DNA of 64,000 bases from Panorpa germanica (taxonomy: Eukaryota > Arthropoda > Insecta > Mecoptera > Panorpidae): the NCBI GenBank assembly GCA_963678705.1, contig OY783213.1, forward strand, positions 12,714,451-12,778,450, written 5' to 3'. Each line of letters starts with the position of its first letter. Positions within the stretch are counted from its first letter, which is position 1. Of this stretch, positions 1 to 10,500 are shown one piece after another. Below the pieces are notes generated by a model. That model saw only the letters and a list, made by a program, of their open reading frames with translations, had not been told where the DNA came from and made no database searches. The position numbers and the translations under genes are program-made.

Positions 1-168
1 TTGGAAAACGTTATGAATATTCTTTACTCTGCTATTTGAAATACGAATATATACTGCTTTAAGAATTAGAAATGTTCGTCTAATTAAGTAAAAAATCGTT
101 GCATTTGATAATTAATCAGCTTACGTATAACACTGACGTGTCTGGCACGGTATAAATATATACTAAAT

Positions 169-1253
169 CAGCAGTTCTCAAACTTTTTACTTCGAGCCCC
201 CCTGCATAATCCAGCTGTAAGCCGGGCCCCCTACATGTCACATTTGACATTTTACAGTCACTTTTTATTTAGTTAAGTTTTGCACATTCTATGCATACTC
301 TAATGGGGCAATAGGTTTAATCGTAATCAAACAACAAATTCTAGACAAAGAATTACAATTTATTTAATTATTTTAGCTACTATAGTACATAATTGTTATT
401 TGTAACTCAAAGCAATAATAATAAAAAAAACTTTAGTGTGAAGGATGTGCTTGTTTTTTTTCTGCGCATAATTTCTTGAAACGCGGTGTCAGTTCTGATA
501 ACGCTACTCTGAGTTCCTTGGTCACATCCAGTCTTGAGCGATATTTACTCTTCATGGAAGCTAGAGCAGAAAACTCAGTTTCACAAGAATAAGTAGTGGC
601 GAATGGAGTGAGTATTTTCAATGCCCTTTGACTCAAAATTGGGTATTCATTTTGTACACCAATCCAGAAGGATGTGAGAGAAGTTTCTTTAAACTTCATT
701 TCAAGCGCAGTGTCACCTTGGAGGTTAATGAGATTTTCTTTTTCCTTCATGTTGAGGGAGCACTCATCAAATGATGGTTTGAACGGGTTTTGAATCCATG
801 CCAACCCATTAAAGTTTTCATTTAAATATTTTTCAAAACGAGATTTTAGGATTTCTAAGTGTTAAAGAAAGCATTTCTTTGCATTTGTTGGAATAGTTTT
901 GAGATCCATTTCTTCAATCATAATTTTAAAATTAGGAAATAGCTCCACATTGTCACTTTGTAGACCGCCCTCGTACAAACTTAGCTTCATTACAAAGCTT
1001 TTCACCTTTTCAATCCATTACAGCAGGTTTGCATCTGTTTTCTGTATTTTCTGATAAACTAAAAAAAATAAAATGTTCGGCACTCTTACAACGTTGACTA
1101 AAAATTATACACTTGTTGCAATTTTAATAATAAAAAGTTTGCTTTATTATTTTGTAAGTAAATTTAATTAATTTTTCAACCAAGATTTGGGCCCCCCCTG
1201 AGTCTTCATTGCGCCTCCCTTGGGGGTCGCGCCCCACACTTTGAGAACCGCTG
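169..1253 (-). mobile_element. hAT-family DNA transposon, decayed, with intact ends
   Basis: The two ends form a terminal inverted repeat: CAGCAGTTCTCAAA at the left and, read inward from the right, CAGCGGTTCTCAAA. Both ends are followed by a run of C and G. A perfect 8-bp direct repeat, TACTAAAT, flanks the element at 161-168 and 1254-1261, which is the target-site duplication length made by hAT transposases. The interior carries the end of a hAT transposase on the - strand and otherwise AT-rich sequence. At 1,085 bp it is far shorter than an autonomous hAT element (usually 2.5-5 kb), so most of the transposase gene has been lost. The clean target duplication argues that the element moved in this shortened form or was deleted internally after insertion. 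Confidence 0.88.
433..1062 (-). pseudogene. hAT transposase C-terminal fragment (ZBED5/SCAND3-like)
   Basis: The open part (about 433-804) encodes the C-terminal dimerisation region of hAT transposases. Seen motifs are LAWIQNPF, then a block with FATTYSCETEFSAL followed by KSKYRSRL, a pattern typical of the ZBED5/SCAND3-like group. The same frame continues upstream to about 1062 with recognisable spacing but at least two in-frame stops, and there is no genuine ATG for the open part (the frame simply opens at a TTG). The RNase-H-like catalytic region and the BED zinc finger are absent, so it cannot make active transposase. It lies inside the hAT element bounded at 169 and 1253. The family assignment is recognition of the C-terminal block from memory; no search was possible. 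Confidence 0.8.
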
Positions 1254-1261
1254 TACTAAAT

Positions 1262-2504
1262 CATAGCTATCACGTAGCACGTAGTTCACATATGAGGCGT
1301 CTGGAAGCGACAAATTTTGAGTAAGTGACAAATTTTGAAAATTTGATATAACCAGCGCAAACGATAAAAGATGTATTAAACTATTTAGTAGCACAGAGAT
1401 ATAAGCGAAAGCTACTGAAGGAAAACGCTTATACGATCTTAACTTTACACTCTAAATAATTTTACTTTTGTCACTTACATCACTTTGCATCTAAGCGTCT
1501 CATATATAAACCCCACGAGACCATAGAAATTTCCAACATACTAGCAGGTCGTCGGCGATAGGTGTCAGCATCGGAAATAGGTCGGCGTTAAATAAATTAA
1601 ATAAAAAAGAAAAATACCTGTAATAAGACCGCGTTGCCATTTTTCTAGAAGCTTCTTTAAATATCGAAATGTGCAATAACAAATTCAACGAATAACTACT
1701 AGTAACTAACAAAGGAATTAATTCTTTTAAAGGTATTCATAAAATCTTCATTTCTATTTATTAGCACATTTTTTACCAATATTTGACATTTTTCTGTATA
1801 TATACATTAAAAGGTATTTCAAATATTTCAAACACTTTACTAAGAGGGTCTGTAGATTGGTAGACAGTGACAGAAAAATCCCAATCATTTCTTACAGTAT
1901 GAAACCCGTGTACAGGTTGAATTTCATAATTAATGAAAAAACGAACATGATCGAATCGTTTCAAATCAATAAGTTTTCCGAGAAATTGTTACTACGTTCA
2001 ACGGTAAGTTCCATATACTCGTCCTTTTATTAAATTTGAAATTGGACCTTTGACTGGTTACTATCCTACAAACAATTTGGATCCGAAGCGTACAAAATTC
2101 AAATACGATATTCTAGAAATCGACCTAGTATAGGAATCGACATTTGGGCGATATAGCGTTTAAAGAGTATTCGTTTCAAAGGCTTTTTGAATTAAAAACG
2201 AAGCCGAAAGTTTCAGAAGCAAAAGTGCATTAAAATTTAAAATACGAAATTTTTTTCCTGAACGTATCCAAACATACTTTCTACCTGTGGCTTAGAACGT
2301 GCTTCGAAAAATCTTACTCAAATTGTAATCAGGCTAGTTGACATTACTACGATATGAAAAAATGTTTGTGGGGTACCAGGAAAATCGAATAACACTAGTA
2401 AATCCATTGCTTTGCTTAAACACACGAAACACGAACACACGAAATTAAAAAAAGACCATTGTTTTGAAAATTACAAAAGTAGCGTCGCTAAAATAACAGT
2501 AAGT
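1262..2504. other. AT-rich stretch without recognised gene
   Basis: I see no coding exon, RNA gene or bounded mobile element here. Open frames on either strand are short and show no protein pattern I recognise. Confidence 0.5.
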
Positions 2505-2600
2505 CGTAAACTGATTGTCAGAATGTCATGAAATTTTAACACACACCGTTTAAAAGTTGATACTATCTAAAAGTCATATGGATTTGTCAATAGTAGTGTC
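2505..2600 (+). repeat. Dispersed repeat, copy 1 of 2 (partner at 23292-23384, inverted)
   Basis: About 95 bp matches the reverse complement of 23292-23384. Shared blocks include AATGTCATGAAATTTTAACA and CATATGGATTTGTCAAT, with small differences between them. The similarity fades on both sides, so element ends and target duplications are not defined. It is most likely an old fragment of a non-autonomous transposon. Confidence 0.6.
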
Positions 2601-2782
2601 ATCTCTAGGTCATCCTACGAACTTATTTAATGAAGCGGTATCACCAGTGTATTTTATTGTGTATTTCTAAGTAAAGTGAGATTTCCTATGAATCAATAAA
2701 TTACTATAGTGAATGTACTCGTACATTTACATTCTAAGATATTTTAAAAACTCTTCCACGCACGTTTCTATGTGTCGACACC

Positions 2783-2803
2783 GCGCCCCCGCCCCCGCCC
2801 CCG
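2783..2803 (+). repeat. C-rich short tandem repeat
   Basis: Three near-perfect units of GCCCCC stand out in otherwise AT-rich sequence, followed by alternating purine-pyrimidine GTGCACGCACCCGCAC. It is a simple-sequence tract with no evident function. Confidence 0.7.
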
Positions 2804-3479
2804 TGCACGCACCCGCACATTACGCAAACACGGAAATACGTTCGCAAGCATATTTATAGGTCCTTACAGATATCCTGAACGTATTCAACACCTTTCCTCG
2901 CATTTAATATGTCATTATTGTTCACAAAAAGAGAGTTCCATGATTATATAACATGAAGATTTATATTTCCTCTATCTGTGTGTATATCCGGGTATGTGTG
3001 TGTGTGTGTACGAAAGAAGCATCATCGTTCGCGGCAAGAGAAAAGGCGCTTGAAGCCAAAAACGACGCACTTGTATTTTATAACCAGATTTACGAATTTA
3101 AATAAACGTGATTGACATAATAAGAGATGAAGAGGCATTCAATGAGAAAGATGTGGAATCCAGAAGATGTGGAAATATCCCTTATAGCACTCCACCCATT
3201 TTACGGGCCAGGGCTTAAAAATACACAAACATTCCGAGAATTTTTGGATATCACAATACGCTGAGTAAAATCCTTAACAAAATGAAATATTCTCATGGAC
3301 ATTTTAAACCAAGACAGTGAAAACTCTCATTCGAACCCATTGCTTTATTTTTAGGAATTCTTAAGTTTCAAAATAAGAAAAATACAATCAATGCCTGGAA
3401 TTTATTAACTACTCAATAGTTCTTCTATTGTAGTTATGTTTATTTATTTATTTAATGTTTTTGGTAATTACGTATTACA

Positions 3480-3660
3480 TGCTCCAAATTCTCTGTATCT
3501 ACGCCAATCACCTTCTTTCCTTGTCTGGTGATTGCCTCCTAAATTCTCATTCCTTCTTTCTATGTTCTAATATATCCTCTTCTTCTTTTCCCATTCTGTA
3601 GACTCTCCTTTTAATTTCTTCCCAATACCTATTTTCTTTCTCATGTTTCCAGCGTGCGGT
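3480..3660 (-). pseudogene. LINE-type retrotransposon remnant, 3' end of coding region
   Basis: On the - strand, 3654-3547 reads as a charged segment (WKHEKENRYWEEIKRR, then EEEDILEHRKKE) ending at a stop. This Lys/Glu-rich style with spaced Trp residues is common at the extreme C-terminus of insect non-LTR retrotransposon polyproteins. Nothing of the reverse transcriptase core is present. The clade cannot be assigned from this short stretch, and a chance charged frame is the alternative. Confidence 0.4.
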
Positions 3661-5011
3661 CGTGCTAATATAATCATTTAAAACAATAATCAAAAAAATG
3701 ATGGAATTATGAATTAGCTATATAAGTCTTTAGATAAGATTTAAGCCTTAAATTTTCACAGCAATTTAAAAATCAGATTTTAAACCATTTAAAATCAAAT
3801 GAGTCTGAAAGCTACGGTTCCGATAAACATAGTTTTTATCAACATACATATATTTAGGTTTAATATAGCATAAAAAAGTTTTAACAATTTTTAGGTTAAA
3901 TAAGGAAAGATATCTTAAATCTAAAATTTCTGATGTTAAAAAAGCATATTACGTCATACTAAGTGTTCGGAAACTAATAAAATGTAAGATTCAGTAGAAA
4001 ATATTACGTTAAATAATACATGAGTTTACGTTTTATGATTAGAGTGTCTTAACCTCACAATCTGACAGTAATAACAAGATGGCGCTCGTAGCCAATAAGC
4101 GACTTGGAGGTCACTTGTTTATTTCATAAATAGAAGCAAATAGGGATGGGGTTAAAAGCGGTCAATGGTTCAGAAATAAAGGACTAGTGTTATTTGTCTG
4201 CTTTGCCGGAAGTTCTAGCATGGAGGTAAATTGATATCCTGTAAGCTCTCGCTAAACAAACAAAGCATGTACATACATATGTATTTTGAGACAGAAATAT
4301 TCTGGTGCATATGTGTTGAATACAGGATTTGTTACGATCTGTATCCTTTGACATCATTCATACAGATGCTACAATGCAGTAAAAGGTACCCTCACACGGT
4401 GTAGGGATGCAGAAGCAAGTTCGGACTTGTCCAATTGAATCTGGTACAATTATGAAACGTATATGTCAAATATGTGGTGTTGGATTGAAGAATTAAACGA
4501 TTGCATACCTTTGAAGTTTTGCATGATTCTTGTTGAACATGTAAAATAATTCTATAACTTACCTACACTATTAAAAATGTTCTTGATTTTAATAGAACCT
4601 GTGAATGCTGACCTTAATAACGATCCGACAGCGTTAAATTATTAACCGTGTCCAGAATGAAAGGTAGCGACCTCATGAACCGTCCTACGTCGTCGCTACG
4701 TCCTACGCTTTGTTTTACAGGGCTTCTCGTCTACTGTTAATTTCATAGAAAGGTAAAGCCGCCAGTATAAAATAGTTAGTGCAAATATGGAACTTAATTG
4801 TATAAATTTACTTAAGTACTTTAATTAGACAACGTCGTATTTATTTTTAAGTATATTAAATGCTTTGTCTGGACAAATTAAATGAGTTCATTTATTTGAT
4901 CAAAAGGCTGAGAGGGCTCGACGTAATTATTAAAGACAATAAACATTAATTGTGAATGAAAATACTTCAATTATATAAAACGATTTAAATTATTTAGAAA
5001 CCGTAATTGTA
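3661..5011. other. AT-rich stretch with one dispersed-core copy
   Basis: No gene is recognised. Positions 4003-4036 hold a reverse-oriented copy of the dispersed core described at 42155-42219. The remainder shows no coding pattern or bounded element that I can support. Confidence 0.45.
4003..4036 (-). repeat. Dispersed short core repeat, copy 1 of 6
   Basis: Read on the - strand it contains AAACGTAAACTCATGTATTA followed by TTTAACGTAATATTTT, matching the copy at 42155-42219. The right part of the core is diverged here. Confidence 0.6.
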
Positions 5012-5148
5012 TACGAGGTGCGACTATTAAATAACGAGATTAACGCTGCTGCAGAAGAAGTGTGTATAGCTGTTTATAGTGAAGCCTTCTCTTCGAAGCC
5101 TACAGACTTCGTTCACATTATAATTGTTTTTTGTTTCGCCGGAAAAAT

Positions 5149-6062
5149 GGTAAGTGTAACAATAGAGCACAAATTGTTATGAAATTTTACAATAAACTTG
5201 GAAAAACCGCTACTGAAACTTATAATTCATTGAGAGAGGTGTATAACTATGAATGTATATCGCGTGCACATAGTTTTGAGGGGTTTTAGCGTTTTTAATT
5301 TGACCGAGAAGACGTTCAAGATGATTCACGCCCTTCCACGTCAAAAACGCATGACAATATCGCAAAAATCGGTAATCTGAATTAATCTGACCGTCGGTTA
5401 AGTATTCGTTCGATTGCTGAAACTGTAGGAATTGATAAAGAATCCGTGCGACAAATTTTACATGAGAATTTTAACATCTAAAAAGTGTGTGCGAAAATGG
5501 TGCCAAAAATTCTCACAATCGAAGATGTTTCTAGGAAACTATAACATCACTGCGAGCATGTGACTTTTATCTATTCCCCAAAGTCAAATTTGCAGTAAAA
5601 AGAACAAGATTCGAGTCTGTTGAAGCTGTGGAAAAGAAAGCAGCACGCGTCTTGAAGGAGGTGACAGAAAAAGACTTCTAGCACTGTTTCGAACAATGGA
5701 AGATGATGAGCATGTGACTTTTATGTATTCCCCAAAGTCAAATTTGCAGTAAAAAGAACAAGATTCGAGTCTGTTGAAGCTGTGGAAAAGAAAGCAGCAC
5801 GCGTCTTGAAGGAGGTGACAGAAAAAGACTTCTAGCACTGTTTCGAACAATGGAAGATGATGAGCATGTGACTTTTATGTATTCCCCAAAGTCAAATTTG
5901 CAGTAAAAAGGACAAGATTCGAGTCTGTTGAAGCTGTGGAAAAGAAAGCAGCACGCGTCTTGAAGGAGGTGACAGAAAAAGACTTCCAGCACTGTTTCGA
6001 ACAATGGAAGATTCGCATGAAGTGTTGTAGAGATAGAGGAGGAGTGCATATTGAAGGTGATA
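5149..6062 (+). pseudogene. Mariner transposase pseudogene
   Basis: Starting at the ATG at 5149, interrupted frames give the mariner N-terminal helix-turn-helix region: IEHK, GKTATETYNSLREVY, a REDVQDDS block, and IDKESVRQIL near 5435-5460. Frameshifts and stops break it repeatedly. The catalytic core with its first aspartates is missing: the frame jumps from the linker (KMVPKILT) to the C-terminal part beginning DFYLFPKVKFAVK and continuing FESVEAVEKKAARVL, HCFEQWK and EGDNK at the end. The C-terminal segment occurs three times in tandem; the first two copies carry a stop where the third reads Gln before HCFEQWK. No functional protein is possible. Confidence 0.82.
5554..6010 (+). repeat. 154-bp tandem triplication inside the mariner remnant
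   Basis: Units begin at 5554, 5708 and 5862, each starting GAGCATGTGACTTTTAT, so the period is exactly 154 bp twice. The copies differ by a few bases, for example CTATTCC against GTATTCC, AAAGAACA against AAAGGACA in unit 3, and CTTCTAG against CTTCCAG in unit 3. Unit 3 runs into the unique mariner end, suggesting it is ancestral and units 1-2 arose by duplication. Confidence 0.95.
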
Positions 6063-6069
6063 ATAAGTA

Positions 6070-7924
6070 AATAAGTATGAAATCAAAATAAAATGTTTTA
6101 GACCGTCAGTCTTATATGTTTGTAATAAGCTATTTATACTGGCATCAGTAGATATTAAAGGTGCAGTTGGTGCAACTGCACGAACTCATAGAGCTCTGGA
6201 AACTTTTTAGAGAAATAAAAATAATAATTTATATGTTTTAAAAATCATTAATTTTATAGACCCGTTGGTACATTTTGCACCAGGTGTACCTTGCAAATGG
6301 GACGCACTGAACATTCAATTACATTAAATATTTCGAACAAACAAATATATAAAATGTCATTAGTAATTAAACAATTATAATATCTGATGTTTGTTTTGCG
6401 CAAACACACACACATATACACTAAACACATACAATAAAAGAGATACAAATATGTATATAATAAAAAGCATTAAACTGCATGCAAACACTTTAAATGTAAT
6501 TACACTAATTTAAGTGCATAACACGCCACTTTGTTTTCATAACGTATCCATATCAGTAAACAACACAAATTCTTCAGCTGGAGCTTTGTTGAACAAACAA
6601 AGTGAAGGGGGGGAGGAGGCGAGTGCAGAGAGGCGTTGCGCTTTCGTTATATTATTCCAACTTTACAAACGACATTACTCGTCCAGGCCGTCACTGCTAT
6701 TCAGAACAATGTGACATATAGAGCCACAAATAACGCCCGATTCCTGCAGTTGGCACCACTGAAAGAGGCGTGACTAGTAATTAAATCCAAGTTCACGAAG
6801 CAATTATAATAACGAGAAGTGCAGACGCGCCAATACTCTACGTTGAAGCTTGTGGACGTTGTGGTGGTACTAGTGCTGCTCCTGGTGGTCATTACTGAAC
6901 TACAACTATACAAAATAATCACGATGGTTCCACACTGTGAAATACAAAACATAAAATGCACGTTTAATAACGAAACCCATTTAGAAATTAAAATAATATT
7001 TTTAGAGGTACTGTTCGTTCTAGATATCTCATAATAATTTTAATTTATGTATTATTTTCTAATAGTGCAATAAGAAAATGAAGCTATAAAACTGTTAGAG
7101 CCACTTTTTATGCAATTTATCTAGACATATATTAGCTTCACCTACTTTCATATTATATACGACTGTGTTTTAAAATTTTAAAGTTACTTTAATATACTTT
7201 ATAATATACTATTATTACTTTCTATATATTTTTAAAATATTCAGAGATAGATTAAGTAATGCTGGAAATCTGATATAAACCTGTAAAAGATTTGTTTTCA
7301 TCAACTTCTTGCCTAAAATGACTTTTAAATCTGATTTAGAATATGTTTTACAGTCTCAGGTCATTCATAGGGCTCACTGCATGAATACAATGAAGTAAAG
7401 ACGCGCGTGTCAGTTGGTACTATGGTTTTTAGGAATTCAGTCGCTATGGAGCGTTTCTCGGAAACGGTTTTACCAACAGAATGATTATGCGATTATTGCA
7501 AGGAGGAGTTGAGTAATCATTATGTTTTACGTACTGAACTGCAAAGTTATACTGGTTATAATCAATAGAAATAGATTCTAATTTGATGGCACCATAGCAC
7601 AACCCTTTAACATGTCTCTGCTACGAGTTACTGATACTTTCCCCCGAAAATACGGCGCACCATCCGAAATAGAAATTCGTTTAATAAATAAAATAATTAA
7701 AGAAATTATGATATATTAAAAATTTCAATGGCACTGTACAATTTCATCCTTTAAAAGATTATATTGACATTTCAAGTCAATACATTAATATACATAAGTA
7801 GTTCATAATCAGACATGAAAATCTACAGTACTCTACCTAAATGATTCACTTAAAAAGAAGAAAAAATCGCTGTATAATACATTTTTCAGTTTTATTGACA
7901 CTTGTATTTTTTAATGTGTTGTGT
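6070..7924. other. AT-rich stretch, no gene supported
   Basis: A somewhat GC-richer patch lies at about 6565-6920, with a short open frame rich in Val and Leu around 6840-6905. It has no ATG start and no splice-site arrangement I can defend. No mobile-element ends were recognised. Confidence 0.4.
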
Positions 7925-8553
7925 AATGGGCTTGTGTCCTATGTCTTAATTTCTATAAAAGTGTACTATATATTGATAAAGTGGGTTACTAGAACCTCAA
8001 ATGTTCAATTATTTTTTAATAACTCCTTATATGTTAAGAGGTATTAACAATTAAAAAAGTCATTTTGTCTCTTTAATTATTAAAGGGATTTAATGTTGTA
8101 CAAATTCCAAATGCATGTGACATCACAATCGCTGCCAACCTTACAGCTCATAAATCTCTGCTATATGTATTTATATATCAAAATATCAAATATTATTTAT
8201 TAGTATTGCAAGGAACAACAAAATTGCAATATTATGTCTGCCTTAGCAGGGTTAAATAAAATAAAAACTTATTATTCTTTGACTTGACTTGATTATTTGA
8301 CTACCAACAGCTACAAAACATTACCACTGCACTGACCTACTCAACAAATAACTGACGTGAAAATGCATTTCACGTCATACAAATATGGCCGACCATTTCT
8401 AGCGCTAAAACTACAATTCAAACTTTTAATTGCTATATCTCCGTCAATATTTAGATATTTAATAAAATAGACACGCCAATACACATTTATTAACATCAAT
8501 TTCAATCAACAATTGAAAAATCGACCACTAAGAAATGAGGACACAAGCCCATT
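7925..8553 (+). mobile_element. Inverted-repeat element (family C), long copy
   Basis: Both ends read AATGGGCTTGTGTCCT when taken inward, giving a terminal inverted repeat of about 16 bp. A second copy lies in opposite orientation at 47146-47561: the left part here (AATTTCTATAAAA.., ATATATTGATAAAG, ATAACTCCTTATAT, TGACATCACAA) matches the reverse complement of that copy's right part, and the right part here matches its left part. There is no coding capacity. This is a non-autonomous DNA-transposon structure; no convincing target duplication was found, so the superfamily is open. Confidence 0.8.
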
Positions 8554-10028
8554 CTCAAACAGATCTAAGACATTTTGCTACTGTATAAGTACCGTAAGGG
8601 ATTATGCGTTTTATTATTAATTGATTAAATTTTGACATTAAAATTAATATTTCAGTTAAAAAATAAATATTTACATGCTCATCAATCGCCGACGACTTAC
8701 CACTAATTGGCGATTTTGTAATATTATTCAAGTAAAAGCTATTTATTAAACAGTAATTATCAGATTATCAGATCAGTAATAATAAAAAACTACGTTCGAA
8801 TACATCTTTTATTTGTCAAAACAAAAAATTGACTTTTTATCAAATTTTTAAAGGTTATACTCTTGTTAATTTCTTAAAAAATACAACTTTTGATTTTGTT
8901 AATTTTAGAATGGTTGTTAACGTACTTTTTTACGCTGATTTCAAATCTGCAATTTGTTTTTTTCTAGGTGTCCCGGTTTTCGAGATATCGACATGATTAG
9001 GCATAAATAATAGAGATATTTAAAAATGGATTTCATTTTTGTAATCAGCATAAAAAACTACGTTCGAATGCATCTTTTATTTGTCAAAACAATTATCAGA
9101 TTATTAATGAGAGTAACAGATTAACAAGTGACAGTGAATACTGTTAACGTACTACATGTATTATAAAATAAATTATATATTAAACATAAAATATGTTTTA
9201 ATAAAAATCCGGATAATTTGGAAACATAAAACATTCGCATCAACAGCCTCCATAATATTCAAAAGTTCCAATAAAATCTTGAATTCGGTATACAAAACTT
9301 TTCCATTTAACACAAGTTTAAGAAGTAGCTATTGAGTTAAGTACATCAGCTGTTTCTTTGACGTAAGAATTCTTTCATAAAAGTCAATGTCCTTTGTTTA
9401 TTATCAGTGTTAGTGTTACTATTCTCCTTGTTTTCTCTGATTTGTTTGTTCTGTTCCTCCAATATACTTTGTGATACTTCTAATATTAAATATAATCAAC
9501 AAATACACTTTTGTTTGTCTTTGTTATTCCATCTCCTTCTTTCTTACATCCCTCTCGTATTAACTTCATTACTGTCATGCAGTTTTATACTCTTGGAACT
9601 TCTCAATTATTTGCCTTGAGCTAAACCGATCTTGATCGTGATCGTGATCCTTCCCATCATGTTCCATTCCATACATCCTCAAAGGGTTCGTTATTTTCTC
9701 TAATGATGCAACCCCTTCAGCGTTTTCCCGAGATAAAACAACCAATTGTATTGACTTACAATTTCTGTTCAGTGTCTTGTTTGTATACATTTTCCTGGTT
9801 TTTCTTTTTATTTTGATCAGGAAATACGTTATCCAGTTTATGTTTTTATACAAAATGTGATGAATATGCAATGCAGTACAAGCAATTAATTTTCTATATC
9901 CTGGTGGAATACTCGAGCATAGTGGGAGATGAGGAAGCAATGCATTACTGTAAGTAAATACTCAATTACTTCAGTTTATTTTTGAAAATGATTGTTATAT
10001 GATCTCTTACAGGTAGGGAAAATATTTA
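8554..10028. other. AT-rich stretch, no gene supported
   Basis: Apart from the direct repeat pair at 8781-9091, I see only a short GATCGT tandem near 9630-9650. Open frames at 9407-9619 (+) and 9575-9940 (-) overlap, lack known motifs and look like chance. Confidence 0.4.
8781..9091 (+). repeat. Direct repeat pair flanking about 220 bp
   Basis: Positions 8781-8823 and 9050-9091 share about 42 bp with one or two differences, including AAAAAACTACGTTCGAA and CATCTTTTATTTGTCAAAAC. Nearby ATTATCAGATTAT motifs also recur outside both copies. This could be a tandem duplication or the ends of a small element with direct terminal repeats; the spacer has no coding pattern. Confidence 0.7.
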
Positions 10029-10204
10029 TAGTTCAAATTACGAGAGTTCGACGGTAACAAGTTGTATTGTATAAATCTACGATACATAGGTTTTATAATC
10101 GATATTGAATCGACTAAAATAGATTTCATCACCCAATCGTAGAGTTATACTGTTGTTATAACCTTTTTTAAGCTTGAGTCACCGTCGAACTCTTGTAATA
10201 TGAA
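10029..10204 (+). mobile_element. Inverted-repeat element (family A), copy 1
   Basis: The left end reads AGTTCAAATTACGAGAGTTC then GACGGT; the right end, read inward, gives ATTACAAGAGTTCGACGGT, then GACTCAAGCTTAAAAAAGGT. Interior blocks TATAAATCTACGAT and GGTTATAA are shared with the copies at 12823-13289 and 36329-36545. It is a short non-autonomous transposon with no coding capacity. Possible flanking TTTATAGTT repeats exist, but the other copies place the boundary differently. Confidence 0.75.
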
Positions 10205-10428
10205 TTTATAGTTTCATTTACATATTGAAAAACTAGATGACAAGAAGAAAATACACCTGTAAAGTGGCATATTGAAAATATTATACGATCTCTTTGAGTT
10301 AGCGACAATTGAAGGCAAAAATAAAGTATACTTTTATAATATATGGTATTAAATACAAACGTTACGCACACTCCATATGGGATAGTATTTGATTTTCAGA
10401 GACTGTATTCAATACATGCAATCATATT

Positions 10429-10433
<5 letters not shown>

Positions 10434-10496
<63 letters not shown>
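10434..10496. repeat. (AT)n microsatellite
   Basis: About 60 bp of nearly pure alternating AT. Confidence 0.97.

Positions 10497-10500
<4 letters not shown>

Larger units (their letters stand above)
5012..6069 (+). mobile_element. Mariner-family transposon, decayed, right end lost
   Basis: A TA dinucleotide (5012-5013) is followed by CGAGGTGCGACTATTAAATA, a typical mariner terminal inverted repeat, then a short leader and a broken transposase frame. The element should end in the reverse complement of that repeat, but I find none downstream of the transposase end near 6061, so the right terminus is deleted or diverged beyond recognition. The interior has lost the middle of the transposase and gained a 154-bp triplication (5554-6010). 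It is immobile by itself. Confidence 0.82.

Noticed and set aside
5584-6086. Three - strand open frames of 64-103 codons
   Set aside because: They are antisense shadows of the mariner transposase triplication on the + strand.
6819-7034. Val/Leu-rich open frame resembling a signal peptide or membrane segment
   Set aside because: It begins at GTG, not ATG, and I found no splice-site pair or homologous motif to support it.
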